NCBI GenBank assembly: GCA_016718845.1
Contig: JADKCK010000106.1
Location: 34,969-98,968, forward strand
Length of the DNA: 64,000 bases
From: Sphingobacteriales bacterium
Lineage (GTDB): Bacteria > Bacteroidota > Bacteroidia > Chitinophagales > UBA2359
Direction of reading: 5' to 3'
Shown piece after piece: positions 8,349-15,395 of this stretch. Position 1 is the stretch's first letter. Every line of letters begins with the position of its first letter. The notes under the pieces are model-generated. The model had not been told where the DNA came from. It saw only the letters and a program-made list of their open reading frames with translations, and searched no databases. The position numbers were made by a program, and so were the translations under genes.

Positions 8349-9584
8349 ATGACTGTCATCAAAGCATTTAAAGCCTTTAGACCCACCACCGAACTTGCCC
8401 CACAAGTAGCGGCACACCCCTACGATGTGCTTAACCGCAAAGAAGCCAAAGAACAAGGCTCCGAAAATTCGTTTTTGCACATATCGCGTGCCGAAATTGA
8501 CCTGCCCGACACCATCACCGACTACGACCCGCAGGTGTACCAACAGGCTAAGCAAAACTTTGACACTTTTGTTGCCAAAGGTATTTTACAACAAGATGCC
8601 ACCGATTGCTTATATTTATATGCCCAAACCATGAACGGACGGCAACAAATAGGCATTGTGGCACTTACATCGACAGAAGATTACGAAAACGACACCATAA
8701 AAAAACACGAGTTTACCCGCTACGAAAAAGAACTTGACCGCATAACACACATGCAAACCACCCGTTTGCATTCCGAGCCTGTGTTTATGGCTTACCGCCA
8801 AGTACCCGCCATTGACCAACTGCTTGCACCTATTATAGCTCAAACGCCACTATCCAATTTTACTACCCCCGATGGTATTGGACATACGGTTTGGCTGATA
8901 AACCAAGCACCCCTTATTGAGCAATTGATAGCTTTGTTTGCTCAACAAGTGCCTGCCATTTATATCGCCGATGGGCATCATCGAGCGGCATCGTCGGCAA
9001 AGGTGGCAGCAGCACAGGCAAAAGCCAACCCCTCGCACAATGGTACCGAAGCATACAATTATTTTCTGTCGGTTTTGTTTCCCGATAATCAACTGGCTAT
9101 TATGGATTATAACCGCGTAATAACCGACCTTAATGGCTTAACAAGCGAGGCTTTTTTTGACCAAATAGCCCAACATTTTATAATTGAACTTGCCCCCGAC
9201 CTTTGGAAACCTAACCAAATACACACTTTTTCGTTGTATATCAACAAAACATGGTACAAGCTAACCGCCCTACCGCATACCTACAACAATGCCCACCCCA
9301 TTGATGGTTTAGACGTAACGGTTTTGTCGAACTACGTTTTGGCACCCATATTGGGTATTGCCGACCAACGGAAAGACAAACGAATTGATTTTGTAGGTGG
9401 CATACGCGGTTTACAAGAGCTAAAAAAACGGGTTGATAGCGGCGAAATGCGATTGGCTATTGCTTTTTATCCAGTTAGTATTGCCCAACTGCTGCAAGTT
9501 GCCGATACAGGGCAGGTAATGCCACCAAAATCTACTTGGTTTGAACCTAAGTTGCGCAGCGGTTTGTTTGTGCATCAGTTTTAA
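8349..9584 (+). CDS. DUF1015 family protein
   Basis: The protein starts MTVIKAFKAFRP and is 411 residues long, the usual length for DUF1015. Recognisable blocks are VAAHPYDVLNRKEA near the N-terminus, YLYAQTM, KKHEFTRYEKELDR, a YIADGHHRAASS motif and FVGGIRG near the C-terminus. The biochemical role is not established; in many bacteria the gene sits beside serine biosynthesis genes, which are not seen here. A longer frame beginning at 8280 is rejected because that codon lies inside the promoter. Confidence 0.85.
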   Translation: MTVIKAFKAFRPTTELAPQVAAHPYDVLNRKEAKEQGSENSFLHISRAEIDLPDTITDYDPQVYQQAKQNFDTFVAKGILQQDATDCLYLYAQTMNGRQQIGIVALTSTEDYENDTIKKHEFTRYEKELDRITHMQTTRLHSEPVFMAYRQVPAIDQLLAPIIAQTPLSNFTTPDGIGHTVWLINQAPLIEQLIALFAQQVPAIYIADGHHRAASSAKVAAAQAKANPSHNGTEAYNYFLSVLFPDNQLAIMDYNRVITDLNGLTSEAFFDQIAQHFIIELAPDLWKPNQIHTFSLYINKTWYKLTALPHTYNNAHPIDGLDVTVLSNYVLAPILGIADQRKDKRIDFVGGIRGLQELKKRVDSGEMRLAIAFYPVSIAQLLQVADTGQVMPPKSTWFEPKLRSGLFVHQF

Positions 9585-9595
9585 ACTATGCTCCA

Positions 9596-9632
9596 AAAAT
9601 CCCCAAACTACTTTTTGTGGTTTGGGGATTTT
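9596..9632 (+). terminator. Terminator of the DUF1015 gene
   Basis: AAAATCCCCAAAC pairs with GTTTGGGGATTTT around an 11-base loop, followed by further T-rich sequence. Confidence 0.8.
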
Positions 9633-9708
9633 GAGGGTGTAAAAATGGCTTAAAATTTATTTTTTACTAAATATAGTAATAATAAAATTTATTTACCTTT
9701 CCCAAAGC

Positions 9709-9741
9709 CTTGCGTAAAATAAAAAAAATGTTTTATATTTG
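9709..9741 (+). promoter_or_regulatory. Conserved promoter box, copy A
   Basis: CTTG at 9709-9712 and TATATTTG at 9734-9741 are spaced 21 bases, with an A-rich spacer ending TGTTT and GATAAAAG five bases after the -7 element. The same arrangement, including the CCAAA preceding the -33 box, recurs at 12110-12142 and 14130-14161. No long gene follows copy A; the leader lacks the conserved core of copies B and C. Confidence 0.7.
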
Positions 9742-10053
9742 CCGCAGATAAAAGCTTTTGCTATCACATAAACGTGGTTATGCAAGAGATGTAAAAGTTT
9801 TATCAAGGTTAGGATTAAAAACAGAACAACAACAAGATATATCAATAGGTTGTTTAATTATTTATATATAAAATGGTATCGGAAAAATTAGCTGACAATT
9901 TTAAAAAAATAGCAACTAAATTACCTATAATCAGCGACTAAAATGAATGAACAACAACACGACAAAAAATAAGAACGAACATACAATAATGCTTTGTTTC
10001 AATTATAGTCTTTTCCATTTTAGCCAAATTGCAGCATCGCCTCAAAATAAACA
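9742..10053 (+). other. Transcribed gap after promoter A with two micro-ORFs
   Basis: Downstream of promoter A there is a CATAA...TTATG hairpin near 9767-9783. Two tandem micro-ORFs follow: 9873-9941 (22 codons, starting MVSEKLADNF) and 9943-9972 (9 codons, MNEQQHDKK). Neither is recognised. The stretch may be an untranslated RNA, a small peptide gene, or the remains of a gene once driven by the conserved promoter. Confidence 0.3.
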
Positions 10054-10090
10054 CCAAATTTGCAAACCTCGCAAATTTGGCATATCTTTG
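10054..10090 (+). repeat. Hairpin with embedded promoter, copy 1
   Basis: CCAAATTTGC (10054-10063) and GCAAATTTGG (10071-10080) form a perfect stem around AAACCTC. TTTG in the left arm (10059-10062) stands exactly 20 bases before TATCTTTG (10083-10090), so the palindrome carries a full promoter. Copies 2 and 3 are at 14040-14079 and 15036-15075. This copy should drive the CPBP gene. Confidence 0.75.
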
Positions 10091-10117
10091 CCTTAAAATT
10101 AGTCTATCACGCTCAAA

Positions 10118-10158
10118 AATACTCTCTTTGAAGAAATACTAACTTCAAAGGGAGTATT
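10118..10158 (+). promoter_or_regulatory. Terminator-like hairpin in the CPBP gene leader
   Basis: AATACTCTCTTTGAAG (10118-10133) pairs with CTTCAAAGGGAGTATT (10143-10158) with one G-U, around a 9-base loop. It ends 18 bases before the ATG and downstream of the promoter, so it would be transcribed and could act as an attenuator or mask the start. Confidence 0.55.
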
Positions 10159-10176
10159 ATTATTACCACATCGCCC

Positions 10177-11124
10177 ATGAAACAAATTTACCAATACATA
10201 TACCAACACTTTAAAACCGACTATAGCCCGCTGTATTATGCCCTAACAGCCCTTTGCATAGGTATTTTTGTGGCACTTAACTACACCTTTGGCATCGAGC
10301 GGCAACTGCGTAGCCATTATAGCGGCGTTTGGCAAGTGGCATTGTATGTGTTGTTTTATGCCCTGCCCTATTTTACGGTTATTGCCCTGCAAAAACTAAC
10401 AGGGCAAGACGTTAGCTATGTAAAAAAACGCAGCTTTTGGGCACAAATAGCCTTTGTGTTGCTCTTGCTTTCGTTCGATGCCACTTATATTGTATCCGCA
10501 CAACTGTATGCTATTTGCAAAAGCCACTACACAGGCAAAGATTTATACTATGTTAGCAGGCTATGTGTTGCCTTTAATAGTTTGTTAGCCATGGGTGTGC
10601 CGCTGTTGCTGTATTGGCTACTGTGGGGGCGTAAAAATACACCCACCTTTTATGGGCTTACTTGGCGCGGTTTTAAAGCCCAACCTTACCTAATTATGTT
10701 GGGTATTATGTTGCCTATTATTGTGGGAGCTTCGTTTTTTAGCCAGTTTACCAACTATTATCCAACCCTAAAACTATACGGTATACAAACGCTGCGCATT
10801 GCCCCGCCTGCCTTAGCCATTGCCTTCTACGAGTTTATATATGGTCTTGATTTTGTATGGACAGAAGTAGTTATTCGTGGGTTTATGGTAATAGGTATGT
10901 ATAGGCTAATGGGACACAAAGCGGTTATGCCTATGGTGGCATTGTACGCATTTAGGCACTTTAACAAGCCTTTGGCAGAAACCATCAGCTCGGTTTTTGG
11001 TGGATATTTGCTTGGCAGCATTGCCTACCGAAGCAACAATGTGTTAGGCGGCGTATTTATTCATGCAGGCATAGCCATTTTAATGGACTTGGTGGCTATG
11101 GCACAATGGTTTGCGGTTAATTAA
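10177..11124 (+). CDS. CPBP-family (Abi) intramembrane protease-like protein
   Basis: The 315-residue protein is strongly hydrophobic with about eight membrane segments. The C-terminal third carries CPBP-like motifs: TEVVIRG at the EExxxR position (first Glu replaced by Thr), an AFRHF segment at the FxxxH position, and a final HAGIAI His. CPBP proteins include Rce1-type prenyl-protein endopeptidases and bacteriocin self-immunity proteins. The loss of the first Glu makes proteolytic activity uncertain. It is driven from the hairpin-promoter repeat and preceded by a terminator-like hairpin. Confidence 0.7.
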   Translation: MKQIYQYIYQHFKTDYSPLYYALTALCIGIFVALNYTFGIERQLRSHYSGVWQVALYVLFYALPYFTVIALQKLTGQDVSYVKKRSFWAQIAFVLLLLSFDATYIVSAQLYAICKSHYTGKDLYYVSRLCVAFNSLLAMGVPLLLYWLLWGRKNTPTFYGLTWRGFKAQPYLIMLGIMLPIIVGASFFSQFTNYYPTLKLYGIQTLRIAPPALAIAFYEFIYGLDFVWTEVVIRGFMVIGMYRLMGHKAVMPMVALYAFRHFNKPLAETISSVFGGYLLGSIAYRSNNVLGGVFIHAGIAILMDLVAMAQWFAVN

Positions 11125-11257
11125 GTAATAAAAATTAAATTGCAGATGATTTTTTATTATTTGTATAATAAAAAACCGAAATTTGATAATTTTTGTTGTA
11201 ATTTTGCAGAAATAAAGCCCAAATACATTACAAAATATAACAATACGAAAATAAACC

Positions 11258-11998
11258 ATGAAAATACTTTTAACTTTACTTGTGCTTATCTTTAACTCTT
11301 TATTGGCGTATCCTCAAATAAAAATGCGTTCATTAGACGAACTAATTAACAAAGCCGATCCGGGTTGGGTATTTGTAAAACAATGGATAGACTCGGCAAA
11401 GAATAAAATCGAGGTTTTACCGGTTAATGCCGAAAACGCAACCGATGCATTGTACAAAATGCAAGTAACAACACGTTCGCCAATGGGCGCTATTGTTTAT
11501 ATGACAGGCGGAATTTTGGTTGATAATGGTTGGATAAGAATTTTGGGGTCGGGTAGTGCCAAATTGCCTAGAACTCTTCCTGATTGGAATAAAGGAAAAG
11601 CATTTGAAGAATTTGGTCAAGCAGCACCATTTTTACTTATTGCAGATGATGCCATGGGTGGTTTTTTTCTTCTAAATGGCGGCGAATTTGGTGAAGACAT
11701 TGGCAAGGTGTACTACTTTGCTCCCGATAATTTAGAATTTGAGCCACTGGGTATTTCATATTCCGATTTTTTAGAATTTTGTTTTAGTGGTAATTTAGAA
11801 GAATTTTATGAGGGCTATAGGTGGAAAAATTGGGAACAAGAAGTTTCTGATTTAGCTGGTGATAGGGTGTATAATTTTTTTCCGTGTTTATGGATAACAA
11901 AAAATAAAGACATGGACAAAATTTCAAGAAAAAATGTGTCAGTTGAAGAGCAATATAACCTAAATCTTGATTTTAGAAAACAACTTGGATTTGATTAG
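11258..11998 (+). CDS. DUF2625 family protein with signal peptide
   Basis: This 246-residue protein starts with a signal peptide (MKILLTLLVLIFNSLLAYPQ). The DUF2625 body then follows: MRSLDELINKADPGW, IEVLPVN, QVTTRSPMGAIVYMTGG, VDNGWIRILGSG, LPRTLPDWN and a YSDFLEFCFSG region. The family is widespread but has no assigned activity; most members lack an export signal, so the periplasmic or outer location here is notable. No terminator is evident before leader B. Confidence 0.8.
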   Translation: MKILLTLLVLIFNSLLAYPQIKMRSLDELINKADPGWVFVKQWIDSAKNKIEVLPVNAENATDALYKMQVTTRSPMGAIVYMTGGILVDNGWIRILGSGSAKLPRTLPDWNKGKAFEEFGQAAPFLLIADDAMGGFFLLNGGEFGEDIGKVYYFAPDNLEFEPLGISYSDFLEFCFSGNLEEFYEGYRWKNWEQEVSDLAGDRVYNFFPCLWITKNKDMDKISRKNVSVEEQYNLNLDFRKQLGFD

Positions 11999-12109
11999 CT
12001 GTGTTTTTACAGAACACCTACATACACGGCTAATGCACTTTCAATTAGATGTTTTTTGCTTCAAATATTAATTGTTATAAAAAAAAATGCAATAATTTTT
12101 CTCCCAAAA

Positions 12110-12142
12110 CTTGCTTAAACTAAAAAAAACGTTTTATATTTG
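12110..12142 (+). promoter_or_regulatory. Conserved promoter box, copy B
   Basis: CTTG 12110-12113, 21-base A-rich spacer ending CGTTT, TATATTTG 12135-12142, then GATAAAAG at 12148-12155. It is nearly the same as copies A and C. Confidence 0.75.
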
Positions 12143-12343
12143 TTCCCGATAAAAGACACCTGTTATTTTTTGATAGTGGGTGTGGGTGATTGCACGAATT
12201 ATAGAAATGAGTAACCATACTATTCAGCGGGTTAAAAGCCCGTTGGATAATCTTTAAACAACACAAACTTTCTAATTTAACTAAAGAGTGTGAACTTTAG
12301 TTCGTGTAAATAGTAGTTAGGGGTAATAAAAATAGACAAGACA
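12143..12343 (+). ncRNA. Conserved structured 5' leader, copy B
   Basis: The leader of about 195 bases shares a core (12222-12320) with copy C at 14250-14347, including 46 identical bases from ATTCAGCGG onward. CGGG/CCCG (12228-12231/12239-12242) forms a small hairpin. An 8-bp stem closes a TTTA loop (12288-12295/12300-12307). Relative to copy C four positions of that stem change and every change keeps a pair: G-C to G-U, U-G to C-G, G-U to G-C, G-U to A-U. A competing AACTAAAG/CTTTAGTT stem overlaps it. I infer a cis-acting RNA for the downstream gene; no named riboswitch class was recognised. Confidence 0.5.
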
Positions 12344-13303
12344 ATGGATATAAAATTAATACAGAATGCTATAATTATTGAGATTAGTGTTAATGAAAAT
12401 CATTACAATTTTTTTCTTGATAGTGGATTTCCTTTTAGTTTTTCAAAAGATTTAACTCATATTTCAAATTTAGATTTAAAAATTGAAAATGAATTTAAAC
12501 TTGATTTACAAAAATCAACAGTAGATACAAGTGATTTAGAAAAGCATTTAGGAATTAAACTTTCGGGATTTTTAGGTTTAAATTTTATTCAAAAATTCGA
12601 GAATTTTTCAATAAATCTCATCGAAAATAAAATTGAATTTAATGCTTTAATTGACTATGATTTTTCACTTCCAATGTTAAGTGTTAATCCTATAATTACG
12701 AATTTTTCAATTGAAAATATCGATAAAAATGGATTTGCGTTATTTGATACAGGAGCATTTCAATCTATGTTCTTTGATTTAAATGATTTATCTATTAGGT
12801 ATAAATCAAGTAAAGGTTGGGCATTTCCATCTGCATTTGGCAAAATGCTAATTGATTATTATGCAGAAATTCCTATATATTTTGAAAAACAAAATCTTGG
12901 CAATTATACTTTTGGTTATCCATCTAATCTTCCCCGAATGCCTTTTAAATACGTATTAGGTCTAAATTTCATGAGCGAATTTATCGTAAATCTAAATTTT
13001 AAACGCAAAACAATTGATTTTAAAAAAAATAGTATAAAAAACAATAAAATATTTAAATTAAATTCTGATATATATTCAATTGGCATTCAAGTAATTTTTG
13101 AAAATAATGCATTCATTGTTTCAAACATACTCGCAGGTTTTGAAAATAAATTTGTGAACGTAAATGATAAAATTATTTTCAATGAACCAGTTGATATAAA
13201 TTCGTTTTATAATTCAATAACCTCAAATAAAACAAGTAGAAACATAGAATTAAATATTAACGGCAAAAATGTAATGTTACAAACAATGCAAATCTTCAAA
13301 TAA
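12344..13303 (+). CDS. Two-lobed aspartic-protease-like protein with PDZ-like tail
   Basis: This 319-residue protein has two catalytic-type motifs, FLDSG (D26) and LFDTG (D135), each followed about 50-80 residues later by a hydrophobic-GLNF segment (FLGLNFI, VLGLNFM). This is the layout of a pepsin-like bilobed clan AA enzyme made of two retropepsin units. Residues after about 235 resemble a PDZ domain (NVNDKIIFNEPVD). There is no signal peptide. The sequence is markedly more AT-rich than neighbouring housekeeping genes, suggesting acquisition. It is expressed from promoter B through the conserved leader. Confidence 0.65.
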   Translation: MDIKLIQNAIIIEISVNENHYNFFLDSGFPFSFSKDLTHISNLDLKIENEFKLDLQKSTVDTSDLEKHLGIKLSGFLGLNFIQKFENFSINLIENKIEFNALIDYDFSLPMLSVNPIITNFSIENIDKNGFALFDTGAFQSMFFDLNDLSIRYKSSKGWAFPSAFGKMLIDYYAEIPIYFEKQNLGNYTFGYPSNLPRMPFKYVLGLNFMSEFIVNLNFKRKTIDFKKNSIKNNKIFKLNSDIYSIGIQVIFENNAFIVSNILAGFENKFVNVNDKIIFNEPVDINSFYNSITSNKTSRNIELNINGKNVMLQTMQIFK

Positions 13304-13468
13304 ATGTAAAGTAATATTATTTAATATTATAATAAATATTTTAATTTTGAATTAGCAAAATTTTGTAATGAAAAACTTCGCCCAATAACCTACCAAGAAG
13401 CACAAGAAAAACATTGGGCTTGGGGCGAACAATTTGGACAAGAGTATAACCACATAATCAAACAAATA

Positions 13469-13900
13469 ATGGAAAAAGAGTGTGTATTTTGCAAAATAAG
13501 CCAAAAAGAATTGCCAGCGAGTATTGTTTTTGAAAACGAACGAGTTATGGTAATAATGGATATACAGCCAATCAATGAAGGGCACATTTTAGTAATGCCT
13601 AAAAATTGCTATCAGTTTTTACACCAAGTACCTGCCGAATTAAGCCAAGAACTGTTTAGGGTAGTCACCGAAGTAGAAAAAACACTCTGGCACATAGAAG
13701 GTATTGTGTGCGAAGGAACAAACATATTGCAAAATAATGGACGATGTGCGTGGCAAGAAGTTAATCATGTTCATTTTCATATTATTCCTCGTTTTGCAGG
13801 AGATAATTTCAAAATAAAATATCAGCCCAAACGTCCTACAAGGGAAGCATTAAATGAATTAGCTGATAAAATCAAGTCGCAAATTGAATTTTTTAAATAA
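13469..13900 (+). CDS. HIT (histidine triad) family nucleotide-binding protein
   Basis: At 143 residues it has the HIT length and shows the CxxC-like start (ECVFCKI), DIQPINEGHILVMPK and the catalytic triad HVHFHIIPR. HIT enzymes hydrolyse or transfer nucleotides on phosphoramidate or dinucleoside polyphosphate substrates in the cytosol. The frame stays open upstream to about 13320 with plausible protein sequence (PITYQEAQEKHWAWGEQFG) but no ATG, so a fused remnant of another gene may precede it. The gene ends six bases before an attC-like palindrome. Confidence 0.85.
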   Translation: MEKECVFCKISQKELPASIVFENERVMVIMDIQPINEGHILVMPKNCYQFLHQVPAELSQELFRVVTEVEKTLWHIEGIVCEGTNILQNNGRCAWQEVNHVHFHIIPRFAGDNFKIKYQPKRPTREALNELADKIKSQIEFFK

Positions 13901-13905
13901 AATAC

Positions 13906-14005
13906 CTACAACAAAAACATTACTGTCCATAGCCGTTTTTTTCAAGCCGACTGCACGAAGCCAACGCACCCCAAAACGGCTACGTCAGTAATATAACCGT
14001 TATCC
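13906..14005 (+). repeat. attC-like imperfect palindrome 1
   Basis: The 100-base element reads from outside in: CTACAAC (13906-13912), 6-base spacer, ATTACTG (13919-13925), 4 bases, TAGCCGTTTT (13930-13939), about 33 bases of loop, AAAACGGCTA (13973-13982), 3 bases, CAGTAAT (13986-13992), 6-base spacer, GTTATCC (13999-14005). AAC/GTT outer boxes, equal unpaired spacers, a 7-bp inner box and a one-base asymmetry are the layout of an integron attC site. The R boxes do not fully match RYYYAAC/GTTRRRY. Confidence 0.5.
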
Positions 14006-14039
14006 GCAATAAACAAATTCATCCCCCCACAAAAACCTT

Positions 14040-14079
14040 ACGCCAAATTTGCAAACCTCGCAAATTTGGCGTATCTTTG
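14040..14079 (+). repeat. Hairpin with embedded promoter, copy 2
   Basis: ACGCCAAATTTGC (14040-14052) and GCAAATTTGGCGT (14060-14072) are a perfect 13-bp stem. TTTG (14048-14051) and TATCTTTG (14072-14079) are 20 bases apart. Homology with copy 3 extends upstream to AATAAACAAATTCATC (from 14008) and downstream into an A-rich stretch. It lies just after the attC-like site and upstream of promoter C. Confidence 0.75.
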
Positions 14080-14129
14080 TATTAAAACTAATTGATATAA
14101 AAATAAATGTGTTATTTTTCCTCCAAAAG

Positions 14130-14161
14130 CTTGAGTAAAATAAAAAAACGTTTTATATTTG
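14130..14161 (+). promoter_or_regulatory. Conserved promoter box, copy C
   Basis: CTTG 14130-14133, 20-base spacer ending CGTTT, TATATTTG 14154-14161, GATAAAAG at 14167-14174. Confidence 0.75.
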
Positions 14162-14422
14162 CCTCTGATAAAAGGTACTTCACTATATACCGCAAAGTTT
14201 GGCGGTGAGTATGGAATGCGAAAGCTATACGCAGGTAAGCAATCGCACCATTCAGCGGGTTAAAAGCCCGTTGGATAATCTTTAAACAACACAAAATTGC
14301 TAATTTAACTAAAAAATGCGAACTTTAGTTTGCGTAAATACAGTTAGTGGCTATCTTCGTAAAAATGCCACCGCCTAATCCGAAGAGCGATAACGGTAGG
14401 AAAAAACTTAAATTTATTTACT
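14162..14422 (+). ncRNA. Conserved structured 5' leader, copy C
   Basis: The leader of about 255 bases to the lectin gene contains an ACCGC/GCGGT hairpin near 14190-14205. The core shared with copy B follows at 14250-14347, with the covarying stem at 14316-14323/14328-14335. A further 75 bases containing an interrupted TATCTTCG...CGAAGA inverted repeat precede the ATG. Pairing changes between B and C support a conserved RNA fold. Confidence 0.5.
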
Positions 14423-14767
14423 ATGGCTAATTTCACAGTAGATATTCCAGTAGGACCTATCTGGAATAATGATGACGCAAAAGTAAAATGCCCCATTGTA
14501 TGTGCGGCGCATTTGGGAACTTGGAATGGACAATGGACTACAGTTGTTGAAGGACAAATGAGCGTTTGTGGTTGTACAGTCGAAATTGATAGTAATGGTG
14601 ATTCGGAGTATACGATGGATGTATTGGCAGGTCCAATTTGGGATAATGATGACGCAAAAGTAAAATGCCCTGTTGTTTGTGCATCTTATGGTGGTACTTG
14701 GAACGGCCAATGGGCTACAGTAGTCGGAGGCAAAATGAGTGTTTGTGGTTGCACTTTTAAATTCTAA
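14423..14767 (+). CDS. MVL-type mannan-binding lectin, cysteine-rich variant
   Basis: This 114-residue protein consists of two tandem halves (about residues 3-56 and 62-114). Each carries GPIWxNDDAK, a GTWNGQW motif and TVV.G.MSV, matching the two-domain lectin of Microcystis viridis (MVL), which binds high-mannose/chitobiose cores. Unlike MVL as I recall it, each half has four cysteines (C23, C27, C49, C51; C82, C86, C108, C110), suggesting two disulfides per domain or a metal site. There is no signal peptide, though disulfides would suit an extracellular site. It sits downstream of the conserved leader, between two attC-like elements. MVL homology is from recalled sequence. Confidence 0.8.
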   Translation: MANFTVDIPVGPIWNNDDAKVKCPIVCAAHLGTWNGQWTTVVEGQMSVCGCTVEIDSNGDSEYTMDVLAGPIWDNDDAKVKCPVVCASYGGTWNGQWATVVGGKMSVCGCTFKF

Positions 14768-14777
14768 TCGTATGATT

Positions 14778-14819
14778 TGGTCGGGAAATAATGTAAAATA
14801 TTGTTCCCCGACCATTTTT
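14778..14819 (+). terminator. Terminator of the lectin gene
   Basis: TGGTCGGG-AAATAAT pairs with ATTGTTCCCCGACCA with one bulge and one mismatch, followed by a run of five T. Confidence 0.75.
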
Positions 14820-14833
14820 AAATTTTAACCTCT

Positions 14834-14909
14834 CAATTTACAGAAAATCGTTAATTTGGGCAGAAAGTTCAGCCTTCCAATTTACGGAAAATCGTTAATT
14901 CGGGTAGAA
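14834..14909. repeat. Direct repeat of about 32 bases, period 44
   Basis: CAATTTACAGAAAATCGTTA at 14834 recurs as CAATTTACGGAAAATCGTTA at 14878. Similarity continues through T(T/C)GGG(C/T)AGAA, with three mismatches in 32. Role unknown. Confidence 0.5.
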
Positions 14910-14956
14910 TTTACCCCCAAAATCACAAGAATATTCAAAATTAACCTAGTAAAAAT

Positions 14957-15000
14957 CGCTAACAATACACACACATCCTGCGTAGATGCCACCGTTGTGC
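14957..15000 (+). repeat. attC-like element 2 (short or degenerate)
   Basis: CGCTAAC (14957-14963) and GTTGTGC (14994-15000) flank a small CATC/GATG stem (14974-14977/14985-14988). The spacers are unequal, so alone it is weak. It marks the point where the sequence again becomes homologous to the start of the preceding module (AATAAACAAATTCATC). AACAATACACACACATC recurs at 15400. Confidence 0.3.
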
Positions 15001-15035
15001 CCAATAAACAAATTCATCTCAAGTAAAAAACCTTT

Positions 15036-15075
15036 ACGCCAAATTTGCAAACCTCGCAAATTTGGCGTATCTTTG
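15036..15075 (+). repeat. Hairpin with embedded promoter, copy 3
   Basis: ACGCCAAATTTGC and GCAAATTTGGCGT form the stem, with TTTG (15044-15047) 20 bases from TATCTTTG (15068-15075). It precedes the ATG at 15094 by 18 bases. Confidence 0.75.
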
Positions 15076-15093
15076 TATCAAAATTAACCAATT

Positions 15094-15385
15094 ATGCAAC
15101 CAATATTAACCATAGACGAAATAAAAGCCCAATACCCCGACCAATGGGTGTTGGTGGGTAATCCTATCTTAAAAGATTTAGACACCCTCGAAGCCATTAT
15201 CAATAAATTAGTGCAAGGTGTCGTTTTATTTGCGAGTAAAGACAAGCGCGAAATTGCTTGTTAGTGCGTATGACTTTTTTGCGTTCAATATTGTAGCAGA
15301 CTTTGACGGAGTTTTAGGTCTTGACTTTTTTAAAGGCGTAAAATTCTGTATTGACCTCAAACAAAAAGAAATAAATATTCAATAA
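15094..15385 (+). pseudogene. Collapsed remnant of a two-gene aspartic-protease module
   Basis: From ATG 15094 a 55-codon frame reads like a known small upstream partner (IDEIKAQYPDQWVLVGNP, KDKREIA) and stops at 15261. The sequence then continues in another frame as the C-terminal end of a retropepsin-like protease (GVLGLDFFKGVKFCIDL, stop at 15383-15385). In other bacteria such a small ORF sits directly before an aspartic protease gene, from recalled gene neighbourhoods. An internal deletion has apparently joined the start of the first gene to the end of the second. The promoter is intact. Confidence 0.55.
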
Positions 15386-15395
15386 TACAAAAAAC

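Noticed and set aside
12000..12075. attC-like site after the DUF2625 gene
   Set aside because: An AAC and a GTTATAA are present but the sequence between them is not palindromic.
14414..14815. Antisense frame over the lectin gene
   Set aside because: The plus strand has promoter, leader, recognised lectin motifs and terminator.
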